A stretch of DNA of 64,000 nucleotides from Diorhabda sublineata (GCF_026230105.1 NC_079479.1:17867734-17931733), one strand, 5' to 3'; counted from the stretch's first letter, positions 52,036-64,000 are shown. Numbers and translations: made by a program. Notes: generated by a model not told the origin, from the letters alone.

Positions 52036-55000
52036 TTCATTAAGCCCATTGGGGTCGATTGTCACTTTGTGTTGATTGAAAATTTTCAAAGTCTATCTTC
52101 CTCATTTGAAGTCGAATTTCAACATTTCTTATCTATTTGAGTGAGTTCGCATCTGACTTTGTCAGATATCGTCGATTTACATTCATTGAAGCCCATTGAG
52201 ATCGATTTGTCACTTTTTTTTGATTGAAAATTTTCAAGGTCTATCTTCCTCATTTGAAGTCGAATTTCAACATTTCTCATATATTTGAATGAGTTTGCAT
52301 CTAACTTTGTCAGATATCGTCGATTTACATTCATTGAAGCCCATTGAAGTCGATTCTCACTTTGTGTTGATTGACAATTTTCAAAGTCTATCTTCCTCAT
52401 TTGTAGTCGAATTTTAACATTTCTCATATATTTGAATGAGTTTGCATCTAACTTTGTCAGATATCGTCGATTTACATTCATTGAAGCCCATGAAGTCGAT
52501 TCTCACTTTGTGTTGATTGAAAATTTTCAAAGTCTATCTCCCTCCTTTGAAGTCGAATTTCAACATTTCTCATATATTTGAATGAGTTTGCATCTAACTT
52601 TGTCAGATATCGTCGATTTACATTCATTGAAGCCCATTGAAGTCGATTGTCACTTTGTGTTTATTGAAAATTTTCAAAGTCTATCTTCCTCATTTTAAGT
52701 CGAATTTCAACATTTCTTATATATTTGAATGAGTTTGCATCTAACTTTTTCAGATATCCTCGATTTACATTCATTAAGCCCATTGGGGTCGATTGTCACT
52801 TTGTGTTGATTGAAAATTTTCAAAGTCTATCTTCCTCATTTGAAGTCGAATTTCAACATTTCTTATCTATTTGAGTGAGTTCGCATCTGACTTTGTCAGA
52901 TATCGTCGATTTACATTCATTGAAGCCCATTGAGATCGATTTGTCACTTTTTTTTGATTGAAAATTTTCAAGGTCTATCTTCCTCATTTGAAGTCGAATT
53001 TTAACATTTCTCATATATTTGAATGAGTTTGCATCTAACTTTGTCAGATATCGTCGATTTACATTCATTGAAGCCCATTGAAGTCGATTCTCACTTTGTG
53101 TTGATTGACAATTTTCAAAGTCTATCTTCCTCATTTGTAGTCGAATTTTAACATTTCTCATATATTTGAATGAGTTTGCATCTAACTTTGTCAGATATCG
53201 TCGATTTACATTCATTGAAGCCCATGAAGTCGATTCTCACTTTGTGTTGATTGAAAATTTTCAAAGTCTATCTCCCTCCTTTGAAGTCGAATTTCAACAT
53301 TTCTCATATATTTGAATGAGTTTGCATCTAACTTTGTCAGATATCGTCGATTTACATTCATTGAAGCCCATTGAAGTCGATTGTCACTTTGTGTTTATTG
53401 AAAATTTTCAAAGTCTATCTTCCTCATTTTAAGTCGAATTTCAACATTTCTTATATATTTGAATGAGTTTGCATCTAACTTTTTCAGATATCCTCGATTT
53501 ACATTCATTAAGCCCATTGGGGTCGATTGTCACTTTGTGTTGATTGAAAATTTTCAAAGTCTATCTTCCTCATTTGAAGTCGAATTTCAACATTTCTTAT
53601 CTATTTGAGTGAGTTCGCATCTGACTTTGTCAGATATCGTCGATTTACATTCATTGAAGCCCATTGAGGTCGTCACTTTGTGTTGATTGAAAATTTTCAA
53701 GGTCTATCTTCCTCATTTGAAGTCGAATTTTAACATTTCTCATATATTTGAATGAGTTTGCATCTAACTTTGTCAGATATCGTCGATTTACATTCATTGA
53801 AGCCCATGAAGTCGATTCTCACTTTGTGTTGATTGAAAATTTTCAAAGTCTATCTCCCTCCTTTGAAGTCGAATTTCAACATTTCTCATATATTTGAATG
53901 AGTTTGCATCTAACTTTGTCAGATATCGTCGATTTACATTCATTGAAGCCCATTGAAGTCGATTGTCACTTTGTGTTTATTGAAAATTTTCAAAGTCTAT
54001 CTTCCTCATTTTAAGTCGAATTTCAACATTTCTTATATATTTGAATGAGTTTGCATCTAACTTTTTCAGATATCCTCGATTTACATCCATTAAGCCCATT
54101 GGGGTCGATTGTCACTTTGTGTTGATTGAAAATTTTCAAAGTCTATCTTCCTCATTTGAAGTCGAATTTCAACATTTCTTATCTATTTGAGTGAGTTCGC
54201 ATCTGACTTTGTCAGATATCGTCGATTTACATTCATTGAAGCCCATTGAGGTCGTCACTTTGTGTTGATTGAAAATTTTCAAGGTCTATCTTCCTCATTT
54301 GAAGTCGAATTTTAACATTTCTCATATATTTGAATGAGTTTGCATCTAACTTTGTCAGATATCGTCGATTTACATTCATTGAAGCCCATTGAAGTCGATT
54401 CTCACTTTGTGTTGATTGAAAATTTTCAAAGTCTATCTTCCTCATTTGAAGTCGAATTTCAACATTTCTCACATATTTGAATGAGTTTGCATCTAACTTT
54501 GTCAGATATAGTCGATTTACATTCATTGAAGCCCATTGAAGTCGATTCTCACTTTGTGTTGATTGAAAATTTTCAAAGTCTATCTTCCTCATTTGAAGTC
54601 GAATTTCAACATTTCTTATATATTTGAATGAGTTTGCATCTATCTTTTCCAGATATCGTCGATTTACATTCATTAAGCCCATTGGGGTCGATTGTCACTT
54701 TGTGTTGATTGAAAATTTTCAAAGTCTATCTTCCTCATTTGAAGTCGAATTTCAACATTTCTTATCTATTTGAGTGAGTTCGCATCTGACTTTGTCAGAT
54801 ATCGTCGATTTACATTCATTGAAGCCCATTGAGATCGATTTGTCACTTTTTTTTGATTGAAAATTTTCAAGGTCTATCTTCCTCATTTGAAGTCGAATTT
54901 TAACATTTCTCATATATTTGAATGAGTTTGCATCTAACTTTGTCAGATATCGTCGATTTACATTCATTGAAGCCCATTGAAGTCGATTCTCACTTTGTGT

Positions 55001-57640
55001 TGATTGACAATTTTCAAAGTCTATCTTCCTCATTTGTAGTCGAATTTTAACATTTCTCATATATTTGAATGAGTTTGCATCTAACTTTGTCAGATATCGT
55101 CGATTTACATTCATTGAAGCCCATGAAGTCGATTCTCACTTTGTGTTGATTGAAAATTTTCAAAGTCTATCTCCCTCCTTTGAAGTCGAATTTCAACATT
55201 TCTCATATATTTGAATGAGTTTGCATCTAACTTTGTCAGATATCGTCGATTTACATTCATTGAAGCCCATTGAAGTCGATTGTCACTTTGTGTTTATTGA
55301 AAATTTTCAAAGTCTATCTTCCTCATTTTAAGTCGAATTTCAACATTTCTTATATATTTGAATGAGTTTGCATCTAACTTTTTCAGATATCCTCGATTTA
55401 CATTCATTAAGCCCATTGGGGTCGATTGTCACTTTGTGTTGATTGAAAATTTTCAAAGTCTATCTTCCTCATTTGAAGTCGAATTTCAACATTTCTTATC
55501 TATTTGAGTGAGTTCGCATCTGACTTTGTCAGATATCGTCGATTTACATTCATTGAAGCCCATTGAGGTCGTCACTTTGTGTTGATTGAAAATTTTCAAG
55601 GTCTATCTTCCTCATTTGAAGTCGAATTTTAACATTTCTCATATATTTGAATGAGTTTGCATCTAACTTTGTCAGATATCGTCGATTTACATTCATTGAA
55701 GCCCATTGAAGTCGATTCTCACTTTGTGTTGATTGAAAATTTTCAAAGTCTATCTTCCTCATTTGAAGTCGAATTTCAACATTTCTCACATATTTGAATG
55801 AGTTTGCATCTAACTTTGTCAGATATAGTCGATTTACATTCATTGAAGCCCATTGAAGTCGATTCTCACTTTGTGTTGATTGAAAATTTTCAAAGTCTAT
55901 CTTCCTCATTTGAAGTCGAATTTCAACATTTCTTATATATTTGAATGAGTTTGCATCTAACTTTTTCAGATATCCTCGATTTACATTCATTAAGCCCATT
56001 GGGGTCGATTGTCACTTTGTGTTGATTGAAAATTTTCAAAGTCTATCTTCCTCATTTGAAGTCGAATTTCAACATTTCTTATATATTTGAGTGAGTTCGC
56101 ATCTGACTTTGTCAGATATCTTCGATCGACATTCATTGAAGCCCATTGAGGTCGATTGTCACTTTGTGTTGATTGGAAATTTTCAAGGTCTATCTTCCTC
56201 ATTTTAAGTCGAATTTCAACATTTCTCATATATTTGAATGAGTTTGCATCTAACTTTGTCAGATATCGTCGATTTACATTCATTGAAGCCCATTGAAGTC
56301 GATTCTCATTTTGTGTTGATTGAAAATTGTCAAAGTCTATCTTCCTTATTTGGTGTCGAATTTCAACATTTTTTATATATTTAAATGAGTTCGCCACTAT
56401 CTTTATCAGATATCGTCGATTTACATTCATTGAAGCCCATTGAGGTCGATTTTCACTTTGTGTTTATTGAAAATTTTCAAAATCTATCTTCCTCATTTGA
56501 AGTCGAATTTTAACATTTCTCATATATTTGAATTACTTGAATGAGTTCGCATCTAACTTTGTCAGATATCGTCGATTTACATTCATTGAAAAGCCCATTG
56601 AGGTCGATTGTCACTTTGTGTTGATTGAAAATTTTCAAAGTCGATCTTCCTCATTTGAAGTCGAATTTCAACATTTCTTATATATTTGAGTGGGTTCGCA
56701 TCTGACTTTGTCAGATATCGTCGATTCACATTCATTGAAGCCCATTGAAGTCGTTTCTCATTTTGTGTTGATTGAAAATTTTCAAAGTCTATCTTCCTCA
56801 TTTGAAGTCGAATTTCAACATTTCTTATATATTTGAGTGAGTTCGCATCTGACTTTGTCAGATATCGTCGATTTACATTCATTGAAGCCCATTGAGGTCG
56901 ATTGTCACTTTGTGTTGATTGAAAATTTTCAAAGTCTATCTTCCTCATTTGAAGTCGAATTTCAACATTTCTCTATATTTGAATGAGTTTGCATCTAACT
57001 TTGTCAGATATCGTCGATTTACATTCATTGAAGCCCATTGAAGTCGATTGTCACTTTGTGTTTATTGAAAATTTTCAAAGTCTATCTTCCTCATTTGAAG
57101 TCGAATTTTAACATTTCTTATATATTTGAATGAGTTCGCATCTGACTTTGTCAGATATCGTCGATTTACATTCATTGAAGCCCATTGAGGTCGTCACTTT
57201 GTGTTGATTGAAAATTTTCAAGGTCTATCTTCCTCATTTGAAGTCGAATTTTAACATTTCTCATATATTTGAATGAGTTTGCATCTAACTTTGTCAGATA
57301 TCGTCGATTTACATTCATTGAAGCCCATTGAAGTCGATTCTCACTTTGTGTTGATTGAAAATTTTCAAAGTCTATCTTCCTCATTTGAAGTCGAATTTCA
57401 ACATTTCTCACATATTTGAATGAGTTTGCATCTAACTTTGTCAGATATAGTCGATTTACATTCATTGAAGCCCATTGAAGTCGATTCTCACTTTGTGTTG
57501 ATTGAAAATTTTCAAAGTCTATCTTCCTCATTTGAAGTCGAATTTCAACATTTCTTATATATTTGAATGAGTTTGCATCTATCTTTTCCAGATATCGTCG
57601 ATTTACATTCATTAAGCCCATTGGGGTCGATTGTCACTTT
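52035..57640. repeat. Satellite domain VI: 5- to 13-monomer cassettes
   Basis: About 52,035-52,768 is repeated at about 52,769-53,502 (offset 734 bp), and part of this again at about 54,700-55,700 (offset 1,899 bp). The mark is gagatcgatttgtcac followed by eight T, near 52,199, 52,933 and 54,832. A second cassette begins with a minus-4 monomer, gaggtcgtcactttg, near 53,667, 54,249, 55,566 and 57,187, and again near 59,265. Other marks are cccatgaagtcg, tctccctcctttg, tcacatatttg, gatatagtcg and gatatcctcg. No non-satellite DNA is seen. Confidence 0.83.
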
Positions 57641-60600
57641 GTGTTGATTGAAAATTTTCAAAGTCTATCTTCCTCATTTGAAGTCGAATTTCAACATTTC
57701 TTATATATTTGAGTGAGTTCGCATCTGACTTTGTCAGATATCTTCGATCGACATTCATTGAAGCCCATTGAGGTCGATTGTCACTTTGTGTTGATTGGAA
57801 ATTTTCAAGGTCTATCTTCCTCATTTTAAGTCGAATTTCAACATTTCTTATATATTTGAATGAGTTCGCATCTGACTTTGTCAGATATCGTCGATTTACA
57901 TTCATTGAAAAGCCCATTGAGGTCGATTGTCACTTTGTGTTGATTGAAAATTTTCAAAGTCTATCTTCCTCATTTGAAGTCGAATTTCAACATTTCTCAT
58001 ATATTTGAATTATTTGAATGAGTTTGCATCTAACTTTGTCAGATATCGTCGATTTACATTCATTGAAGCCCATTGAAGTCGATTGTCACTTTGTGTTGAT
58101 TGGAAATTTTCAAAGTCTATCTTCCTCATTTGAAGTCGAATTTTAACATTTCTCATATATTTGAATTACTTGAATGAGTTTGCATCTAACTTTGTCAGAT
58201 ATCGTCGATTTACATTCATTGAAAAGCCCATTGAGGTCGATTGTCACTTTGTGTTGATTGAAAATTTTCAAAGTCGATCTTCCTCATTTGAAGTCGAATT
58301 TCAACATTTCTTATATATTTGAGTGGGTTCGCATCTGACTTTGTCAGATATCGTCGATTCACATTCATTGAAGCCCATTGAAGTCGTTTCTCATTTTGTG
58401 TTGATTGAAAATTTTCAAAGTCTATCTTCCTCATTTGAAGTCGAATTTCAACATTTCTTATATATTTGAGTGAGTTCGCATCTGACTTTGTCAGATATCG
58501 TCGATTTACATTCATTGAAGCCCATTGAGGTCGATTGTCACTTTGTGTTGATTGAAAATTTTCAAAGTCTATCTTCCTCATTTGAAGTCGAATTTCAACA
58601 TTTCTCTATATTTGAATGAGTTTGCATCTAACTTTGTCAGATATCGTCGATTTACATTCATTGAAGCCCATTGAAGTCGATTGTCACTTTGTGTTTATTG
58701 AAAATTTTCAAAGTCTATCTTCCTCATTTGAAGTCGAATTTCAACATTTCTTATATATTTGAGTGAGTTCGCATCTGACTTTGTCAGATATCGTCGATTT
58801 ACATTCATTGAAAAGCCCATTGAGGTCGATTGTCACTTTGTGTTGATTGAAAATTTTCAAAGTCGATCTTCCTCATTTGAAGTCGAATTTCAACATTTCT
58901 TATATATTTGAGTGGGTTCGCATCTGACTTTGTCAGATATCGTCGATTCACATTCATTGAAGCCCATTGAAGTCGATTGTCACTTTGTGTTGATTGAAAA
59001 TTTTCAAAGTCTATCTTCCTCATTTGAAGTCGAATTTCAACATTTCTTATATATTTGAGTGAGTTCGCATCTGACTTTGTCAGATATCGTCGATTTACAT
59101 TCATTGAAGCCCATTGAGGTCGATTGTCACTTTGTGTTGATTGAAAATTTTCAAAGTCTATCTTCCTCATTTGAAGTCGAATTTTAACATTTCTTATATA
59201 TTTGAATGAGTTCGCATCTGACTTTGTCAGATATCGTCGATTTACATTCATTGAAGCCCATTGAGGTCGTCACTTTGTGTTGATTGAAAATTTTCAAGGT
59301 CTATCTTCCTCATTTGAAGTCGAATTTTAACATTTCTCATATATTTGAATGAGTTTGCATCTAACTTTGTCAGATATCGTCGATTTACATTCATTGAAGC
59401 CCATTGAAGTCGATTCTCACTTTGTGTTGATTGAAAATTTTCAAAGTCTATCTTCCTCATTTGAAGTCGAATTTCAACATTTCTCTATATTTGAATGAGT
59501 TTGCATCTAACTTTGTCAGATATCGTCGATTTACATTCATTGAAGCCCATTGAAGTCGATTGTCACTTTGTGTTGATTGAAAATTTTCAAAGTCTATCTT
59601 CCTCATTTGAAGTCGAATTTCAACATTTCTTATATATTTGAGTGAGTTCGCATTTGACTTTGTCAGATATCTTCGATCGACATTCATTGAAGCCCATTGA
59701 GGTCGATTGTCACTTTGTGTTGATTGGAAATTTTCAAGGTCTATCTTCCTCATTTTAAGTCGAATTTCAACATTTCTCATATATTTGAATGAGTTTGCAT
59801 CTAACTTTGTCAGATATCGTCGATTTACATTCATTGAAGCCCATTGAAGTCGATTCTCATTTTGTGTTGATTGAAAATTTTCAAAGTCTATCTTCCTTAT
59901 TTGGTGTCGAATTTCAACATTTTTTATATATTTAAATGAGTTCGCCACTATCTTTATCAGATATCGTCGATTTACATTCATTGAAGCCCATTGAGGTCGA
60001 TTTTCACTTTGTGTTTATTGAAAATTTTCAAAATCTATCTTCCTCATTTGAAGTCGAATTTTAACATTTCTCATATATTTGAATTACTTGAATGAGTTTG
60101 CATCTAACTTTGTCAGATATCGTCGATTTACATTCATTGAAAAGCCCATTGAGGTCGATTGTCACTTTGTGTTGATTGAAAATTTTCAAAGTCGATCTTC
60201 CTCATTTGAAGTCGAATTTCAACATTTCTTATATATTTGAGTGGGTTCGCATCTGACTTTGTCAGATATCGTCGATTCACATTCATTGAAGCCCAATGAA
60301 GTCGTTTCTCATTTTGTGTTGATTGAAAATTTTCAAAGTCTATCTTCCTCATTTGAAGTCGAATTTCAACATTTCTTATATATTTGAGTGAGTTCGCATC
60401 TGACTTTGTCAGATATCGTCGATTTACATTCATTGAAGCCCATTGAGGTCGATTGTCACTTTGTGTTGATTGAAAATTTTCAAAGTCTATCTTCCTCATT
60501 TGAAGTCGAATTTCAACATTTCTCTATATTTGAATGAGTTTGCATCTAACTTTGTCAGATATCGTCGATTTACATTCATTGAAGCCCATTGAAGTCGATT

Positions 60601-63600
60601 GTCACTTTGTGTTTATTGAAAATTTTCAAAGTCTATCTTCCTCATTTGAAGTCGAATTTTAACATTTCTTATATATTTGAATGAGTTCGCATCTGACTTT
60701 GTCAGATATCGTCGATTTACATTCATTGAAAAGCCCATTGAGGTCGATTGTCACTTTGTGTTGATTGAAAATTTTCAAAGTCTATCTTCCTCATTTGAAG
60801 TCGAATTTCAACATTTCTCATATATTTGAATTATTTGAATGAGTTTGCATCTAACTTTGTCAGATATCGTCGATTTACATTCATTGAAGCCCATTGAAGT
60901 CGATTGTCACTTTGTGTTGATTGGAAATTTTCAAAGTCTATCTTCCTCATTTGAAGTCGAATTTTAACATTTCTCATATATTTGAATTACTTGAATGAGT
61001 TTGCATCTAACTTTGTCAGATATCGTCGATTTACATTCATTGAAAAGCCCATTGAGGTCGATTGTCACTTTGTGTTGATTGAAAATTTTCAAAGTCGATC
61101 TTCCTCATTTGAAGTCGAATTTCAACATTTCTTATATATTTGAGTGGGTTCGCATCTGACTTTGTCAGATATCGTCGATTCACATTCATTGAAGCCCATT
61201 GAAGTCGTTTCTCATTTTGTGTTGATTGAAAATTTTCAAAGTCTATCTTCCTCATTTGAAGTCGAATTTCAACATTTCTTATATATTTGAGTGAGTTCGC
61301 ATCTGACTTTGTCAGATATCGTCGATTTACATTCATTGAAGCCCATTGAGGTCGATTGTCACTTTGTGTTGATTGAAAATTTTCAAAGTCTATCTTCCTC
61401 ATTTGAAGTCGAATTTCAACATTTCTCTATATTTGAATGAGTTTGCATCTAACTTTGTCAGATATGGTCGATTTACATTCATTGAAGCCCATTGAAGTCG
61501 ATTGTCACTTTGTGTTTATTGAAAATTTTCAAAGTCTATCTTCCTCATTTGAAGTCGAATTTTAACATTTCTTATATATTTGAGGGAGTTCGCATCTGAC
61601 TTTGTCAGATATCGTCGATTTACATTCACTGAAGCCCATTGAGGTCGATTGTCACTTTGTGTTGATTGAAAATTTTCAAAGTCTATCTTCCTCATTTGAA
61701 GTCGAATTTCAATATTTCTTATATATATGAATTATTTGAATGAGTTTGCATCTAACTTTGTCAGATATAGTCGATTTACATTCATTGAAGCCCATTGAAG
61801 TCGATTCTCACTTTGTGTTGATTGAAAATTTTCAAAGTCTATCTTCCTCATTTGAAGTCGAATTTCAACATTTCTTATATATTTGAATGAGTTTGCATCT
61901 ATCTTTTCCAGATATCGTCGATTTACATTCATTAAGCACATTGGGGTCGATTGTCACTTTGTGTTGATTGAAAATTTTCAAAGTCTATCTTCCTCATTTG
62001 AAGTCGAATTTCAACATTTCTTATATATTTGAGTGAGTTCGCATCTGACTTTGTCAGATATCTTCGATCGACATTCATTGAAGCCCATTGAGGTCGATTG
62101 TCACTTTGTGTTGATTGGAAATTTTCAAGGTCTATCTTCCTCATTTTAAGTCGAATTTCAACATTTCTCATATATTTGAATGAGTTTGCATCTAACTTTG
62201 TCAGATATCGTCGATTTACATTCATTGAAGCCCATTGAAGTCGATTCTCATTTTGTGTTGATTGAAAATTTTCAAAGTCTATCTTCCTTATTTGGTGTCG
62301 AATTTCAACATTTTTTATATATTTAAATGAGTTCGCCACTATCTTTATCAGATATCGTCGATTTACATTCATTGAAGCCCATTGAGGTCGATTTTCACTT
62401 TGTGTTTATTGAAAATTTTCAAAGTCTATCTTCCTCATTTGAAGTCGAATTTTAACATTTCTCATATATTTGAATTACTTGAATGAGTTTGCATCTAACT
62501 TTGTCAGATATCGTCGATTTACATTCATTGAAAAGCCCATTGAGGTCGATTGTCACTTTGTGTTGATTGAAAATTTTCAAAGTCGATCTTCCTCATTTGA
62601 AGTCGAATTTCAACATTTCTTATATATTTGAGTGGGTTCGCATCTGACTTTGTCAGATATCGTCGATTCACATTCATTGAAGCCCATTGAAGTCGTTTCT
62701 CATTTTGTGTTGATTGAAAATTTTCAAAGTCTATCTTCCTCATTTGAAGTCGAATTTCAACATTTCTTATATATTTGAGTGAGTTCGCATCTGACTTTGT
62801 CAGATATCGTCGATTTACATTCATTGAAGCCCATTGAGGTCGATTGTCACTTTGTGTTGATTGAAAATTTTCAAAGTCTATCTTCCTCATTTGAAGTCGA
62901 ATTTCAACATTTCTCTATATTTGAATGAGTTTGCATCTAACTTTGTCAGATATCGTCGATTTACATTCATTGAAGCCCATTGAAGTCGATTGTCACTTTG
63001 TGTTTATTGAAAATTTTCAAAGTCTATCTTCCTCATTTGAAGTCGAATTTTAACATTTCTTATATATTTGAGGGAGTTCGCATCTGACTTTGTCAGATAT
63101 CGTCGATTTACATTCACTGAAGCCCATTGAGGTCGATTGTCACTTTGTGTTGATTGAAAATTTTCAAAGTCTATCTTCCTCATTTGAAGTCGAATTTCAA
63201 TATTTCTTATATATATGAATTATTTGAATGAGTTTGCATCTAACTTTGTCAGATATCGTCGATTTACATTCATTGAAGCCCATTGAAGTCGATTCTCACT
63301 TTGTGTTGATTGAAAATTTTCAAAGTCGATCTTCCTCATTTGAAGTCGAATTTCAACATTTCTTATATATTTGAGTGGGTTCGCATCTGACTTTGTCAGA
63401 TATCGTCGATTCACATTCAATGAAGCCCATTGAAGTCGTTTCTCATTTTGTGTTGATTGAAAATTTTCAAAGTCTATCTTCCTCATTTGAAGTCGAATTT
63501 CAACATTTCTTATATATTTGAGTGAGTTCGCATCTGACTTTGTCAGATATCGTCGATTTACATTCATTGAAGCCCATTGAGGTCGATTGTCACTTTGTGT

Positions 63601-64000
63601 TGATTGAAAATTTTCAAAGTCTATCTTCCTCATTTGAAGTCGAATTTCAACATTTCTCTATATTCGAATGAGTTTGCATCTAACTTTGTCAGATATCGTC
63701 GATTTACATTCATTGAAGCCCATTGAAGTCGATTGTCACTTTGTGTTTATTGAAAATTTTCAAAGTCTATCTTCCTCATTTGAAGTCGAATTTTAACATT
63801 TCTTATATATTTGAGGGAGTTCGCATCTGACTTTGTCAGATATCGTCGATTTACATTCACTGAAGCCCATTGAGGTCGATTGTCACTTTGTGTTGATTGA
63901 AAATTTTCAAAGTCTATCTTCCTCATTTGAAGTCGAATTTCAACATTTCTCTATATTTGAATGAGTTTGCATCTAACTTTGTCAGATATCGTCGATTTAC
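56100..64000. repeat. Satellite domain VII: 9-bp-insertion monomers
   Basis: Satellite only, but with its own marks. Monomers with gaattacttgaatgag or gaattatttgaatgag, 9 bp longer at the TA step, occur near 56,530, 58,005, 58,165, 60,083, 60,828, 60,985, 61,728, 62,473 and 63,216. Monomers with the one-base-shorter ttctctatatttg, and monomers with atcttcgatcgacattc (near 56,118, 57,740, 59,668 and 62,060), also cluster here. The array continues past the right end of the window. Confidence 0.85.
56583..56990. repeat. Cassette with gtcgatcttcc, gagtgggttcgc, tcgtttctcattttg (first copy)
   Basis: The cassette order is: delta monomer with aagtcgatcttcc, then gagtgggttcgc with gattcacattc, then gaagtcgtttctcattttg, then a B-like monomer, then ttctctatatttg. 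Close copies lie near 58,216, 60,134, 61,037, 62,525 and, with a different leading monomer, 63,280. End-to-end offsets between successive copies are about 1,633, 1,918, 903, 1,488 and 743 bp, so the cassette moved with variable amounts of flank. A related copy near 58,805 lacks the tcgtttctcattttg mark. Confidence 0.82.

Larger units (their letters stand above)
1..64000. repeat. 147-bp satellite DNA array filling the window
   Basis: Every part of the window is built from one monomer of about 147 bp, repeated head-to-tail about 435 times in a single orientation. Each copy carries GATATC followed by gtcgat, a gaaaattttc palindrome and a tttgaagtcgaa block at fixed spacing. Both ends of the window fall inside the array, so its true length is unknown. 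I saw no inverted segment, transposon, gene or unique spacer. Base composition is about 68% A+T. Arrays of this kind are known from centromeres and pericentromeric or subtelomeric heterochromatin of plants and animals. A centromeric role here is inferred from period, homogeneity and length; host and family are not recognised. Confidence 0.97.

Noticed and set aside
1..64000. Many open reading frames of 70-757 codons on both strands, which look like a family of 49-residue-repeat proteins
   Set aside because: They follow the 147-bp period, overlap on opposite strands, begin and end at monomer indels, and show no codon-level constraint by eye. No promoter, splice or other gene context is visible.
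1..64000. CRISPR array
   Set aside because: A CRISPR array has short identical repeats with unrelated spacers. Here the full 147-bp unit is repeated with no unique spacer, and no cas gene is present.
1..64000. CENP-B box
   Set aside because: The core needs TTCG and CGGG at set spacing. I saw no CGGG in the monomer or its common variants; the ttcgcatctgactttgtcgg variant does not fit the spacing.
1..64000. Transposon or LTR insertion inside the array
   Set aside because: Satellite landmarks continue at about 147-bp steps throughout. Every length change I found is at most 9 bp within a monomer, or a whole number of monomers.
1..64000. Telomeric repeats or tRNA, rRNA and other RNA genes
   Set aside because: No TTTAGGG-like runs, no tRNA-like folds and no rRNA-like sequence were seen.
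1..64000. TATA-box promoters at the catatatttg step of each monomer
   Set aside because: The motif is a fixed part of an AT-rich repeat and occurs hundreds of times. Nothing nearby supports transcription starts. Satellite transcription is possible but not shown.
1..64000. Assigning the satellite to a named species or family
   Set aside because: I know several plant centromeric satellites of similar length but cannot match this sequence to any from memory. A database search of one monomer would settle it.

Overview
The whole 64 kb window is one uninterrupted tandem array of a short, AT-rich satellite DNA. I see no real gene, no RNA gene, no transposon and no unique-sequence island. The monomer is 147 bp in consensus (about 435 copies, about 32% G+C by hand count of one consensus copy). 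All copies lie head-to-tail in one orientation, and the array runs off both window ends. This layout points to a nuclear genome, most likely a centromeric or pericentromeric block from a long-read assembly. A plant is my first guess, but I do not recognise the satellite family and the sequence alone does not prove the host.

Monomer anatomy, numbering from the G of its GATATC: 1-6 GATATC; 6-10 CGTCG; 21-40 two attgaag words 10 bp apart; 59-72 the perfect palindrome TTGAAAATTTTCAA; 89-105 a second dyad, TTGAA-7-TTCAA; 114-121 a TA-rich step (atatattt); 122-147 the most informative variable part. Linked variants define recurring monomer types, called alpha, beta, gamma and delta here. Gamma is 146 bp and delta is 149 bp.

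The array is a mosaic of higher-order repeats (HORs) at several scales. (1) 1-11,300: older, patchwork duplications with offsets of 295, 1,175, 1,760, 4,547, 5,283 and 5,581 bp. (2) 11,300-36,140: gamma monomers recur every 440, 587 or 736 bp (3, 4 or 5 monomers), nested in a 48-monomer tandem duplication of about 7,056 bp whose copies differ by whole-monomer gains and losses, followed by a 1,763 bp duplication. (3) 36,140-41,500: a 2,647 bp (18-monomer) tandem duplication, each copy holding a nested 736 bp duplication. (4) 42,906-49,099: a 3,084 bp (21-monomer) tandem duplication whose copies match at every rare marker I compared. (5) 49,100-52,035: a phase-stable stretch. (6) 52,035-57,640: cassettes with offsets of 734, 1,317 and 1,899 bp. 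(7) 56,100-64,000: a distinct domain with 9-bp-insertion monomers and a cassette copied six times.

Long reading frames exist on both strands, up to 757 codons, only because 147 = 3 x 49 and one minus-strand frame of the consensus has no stop. They break wherever a monomer carries a 1, 2 or 4 bp indel. I read them as by-products of the period, not genes. The real content of the window is a record of unequal exchange and local amplification, with sequence features (nucleosome-sized period, short dyads, phased AT tracts) that fit centromeric chromatin but do not prove it.
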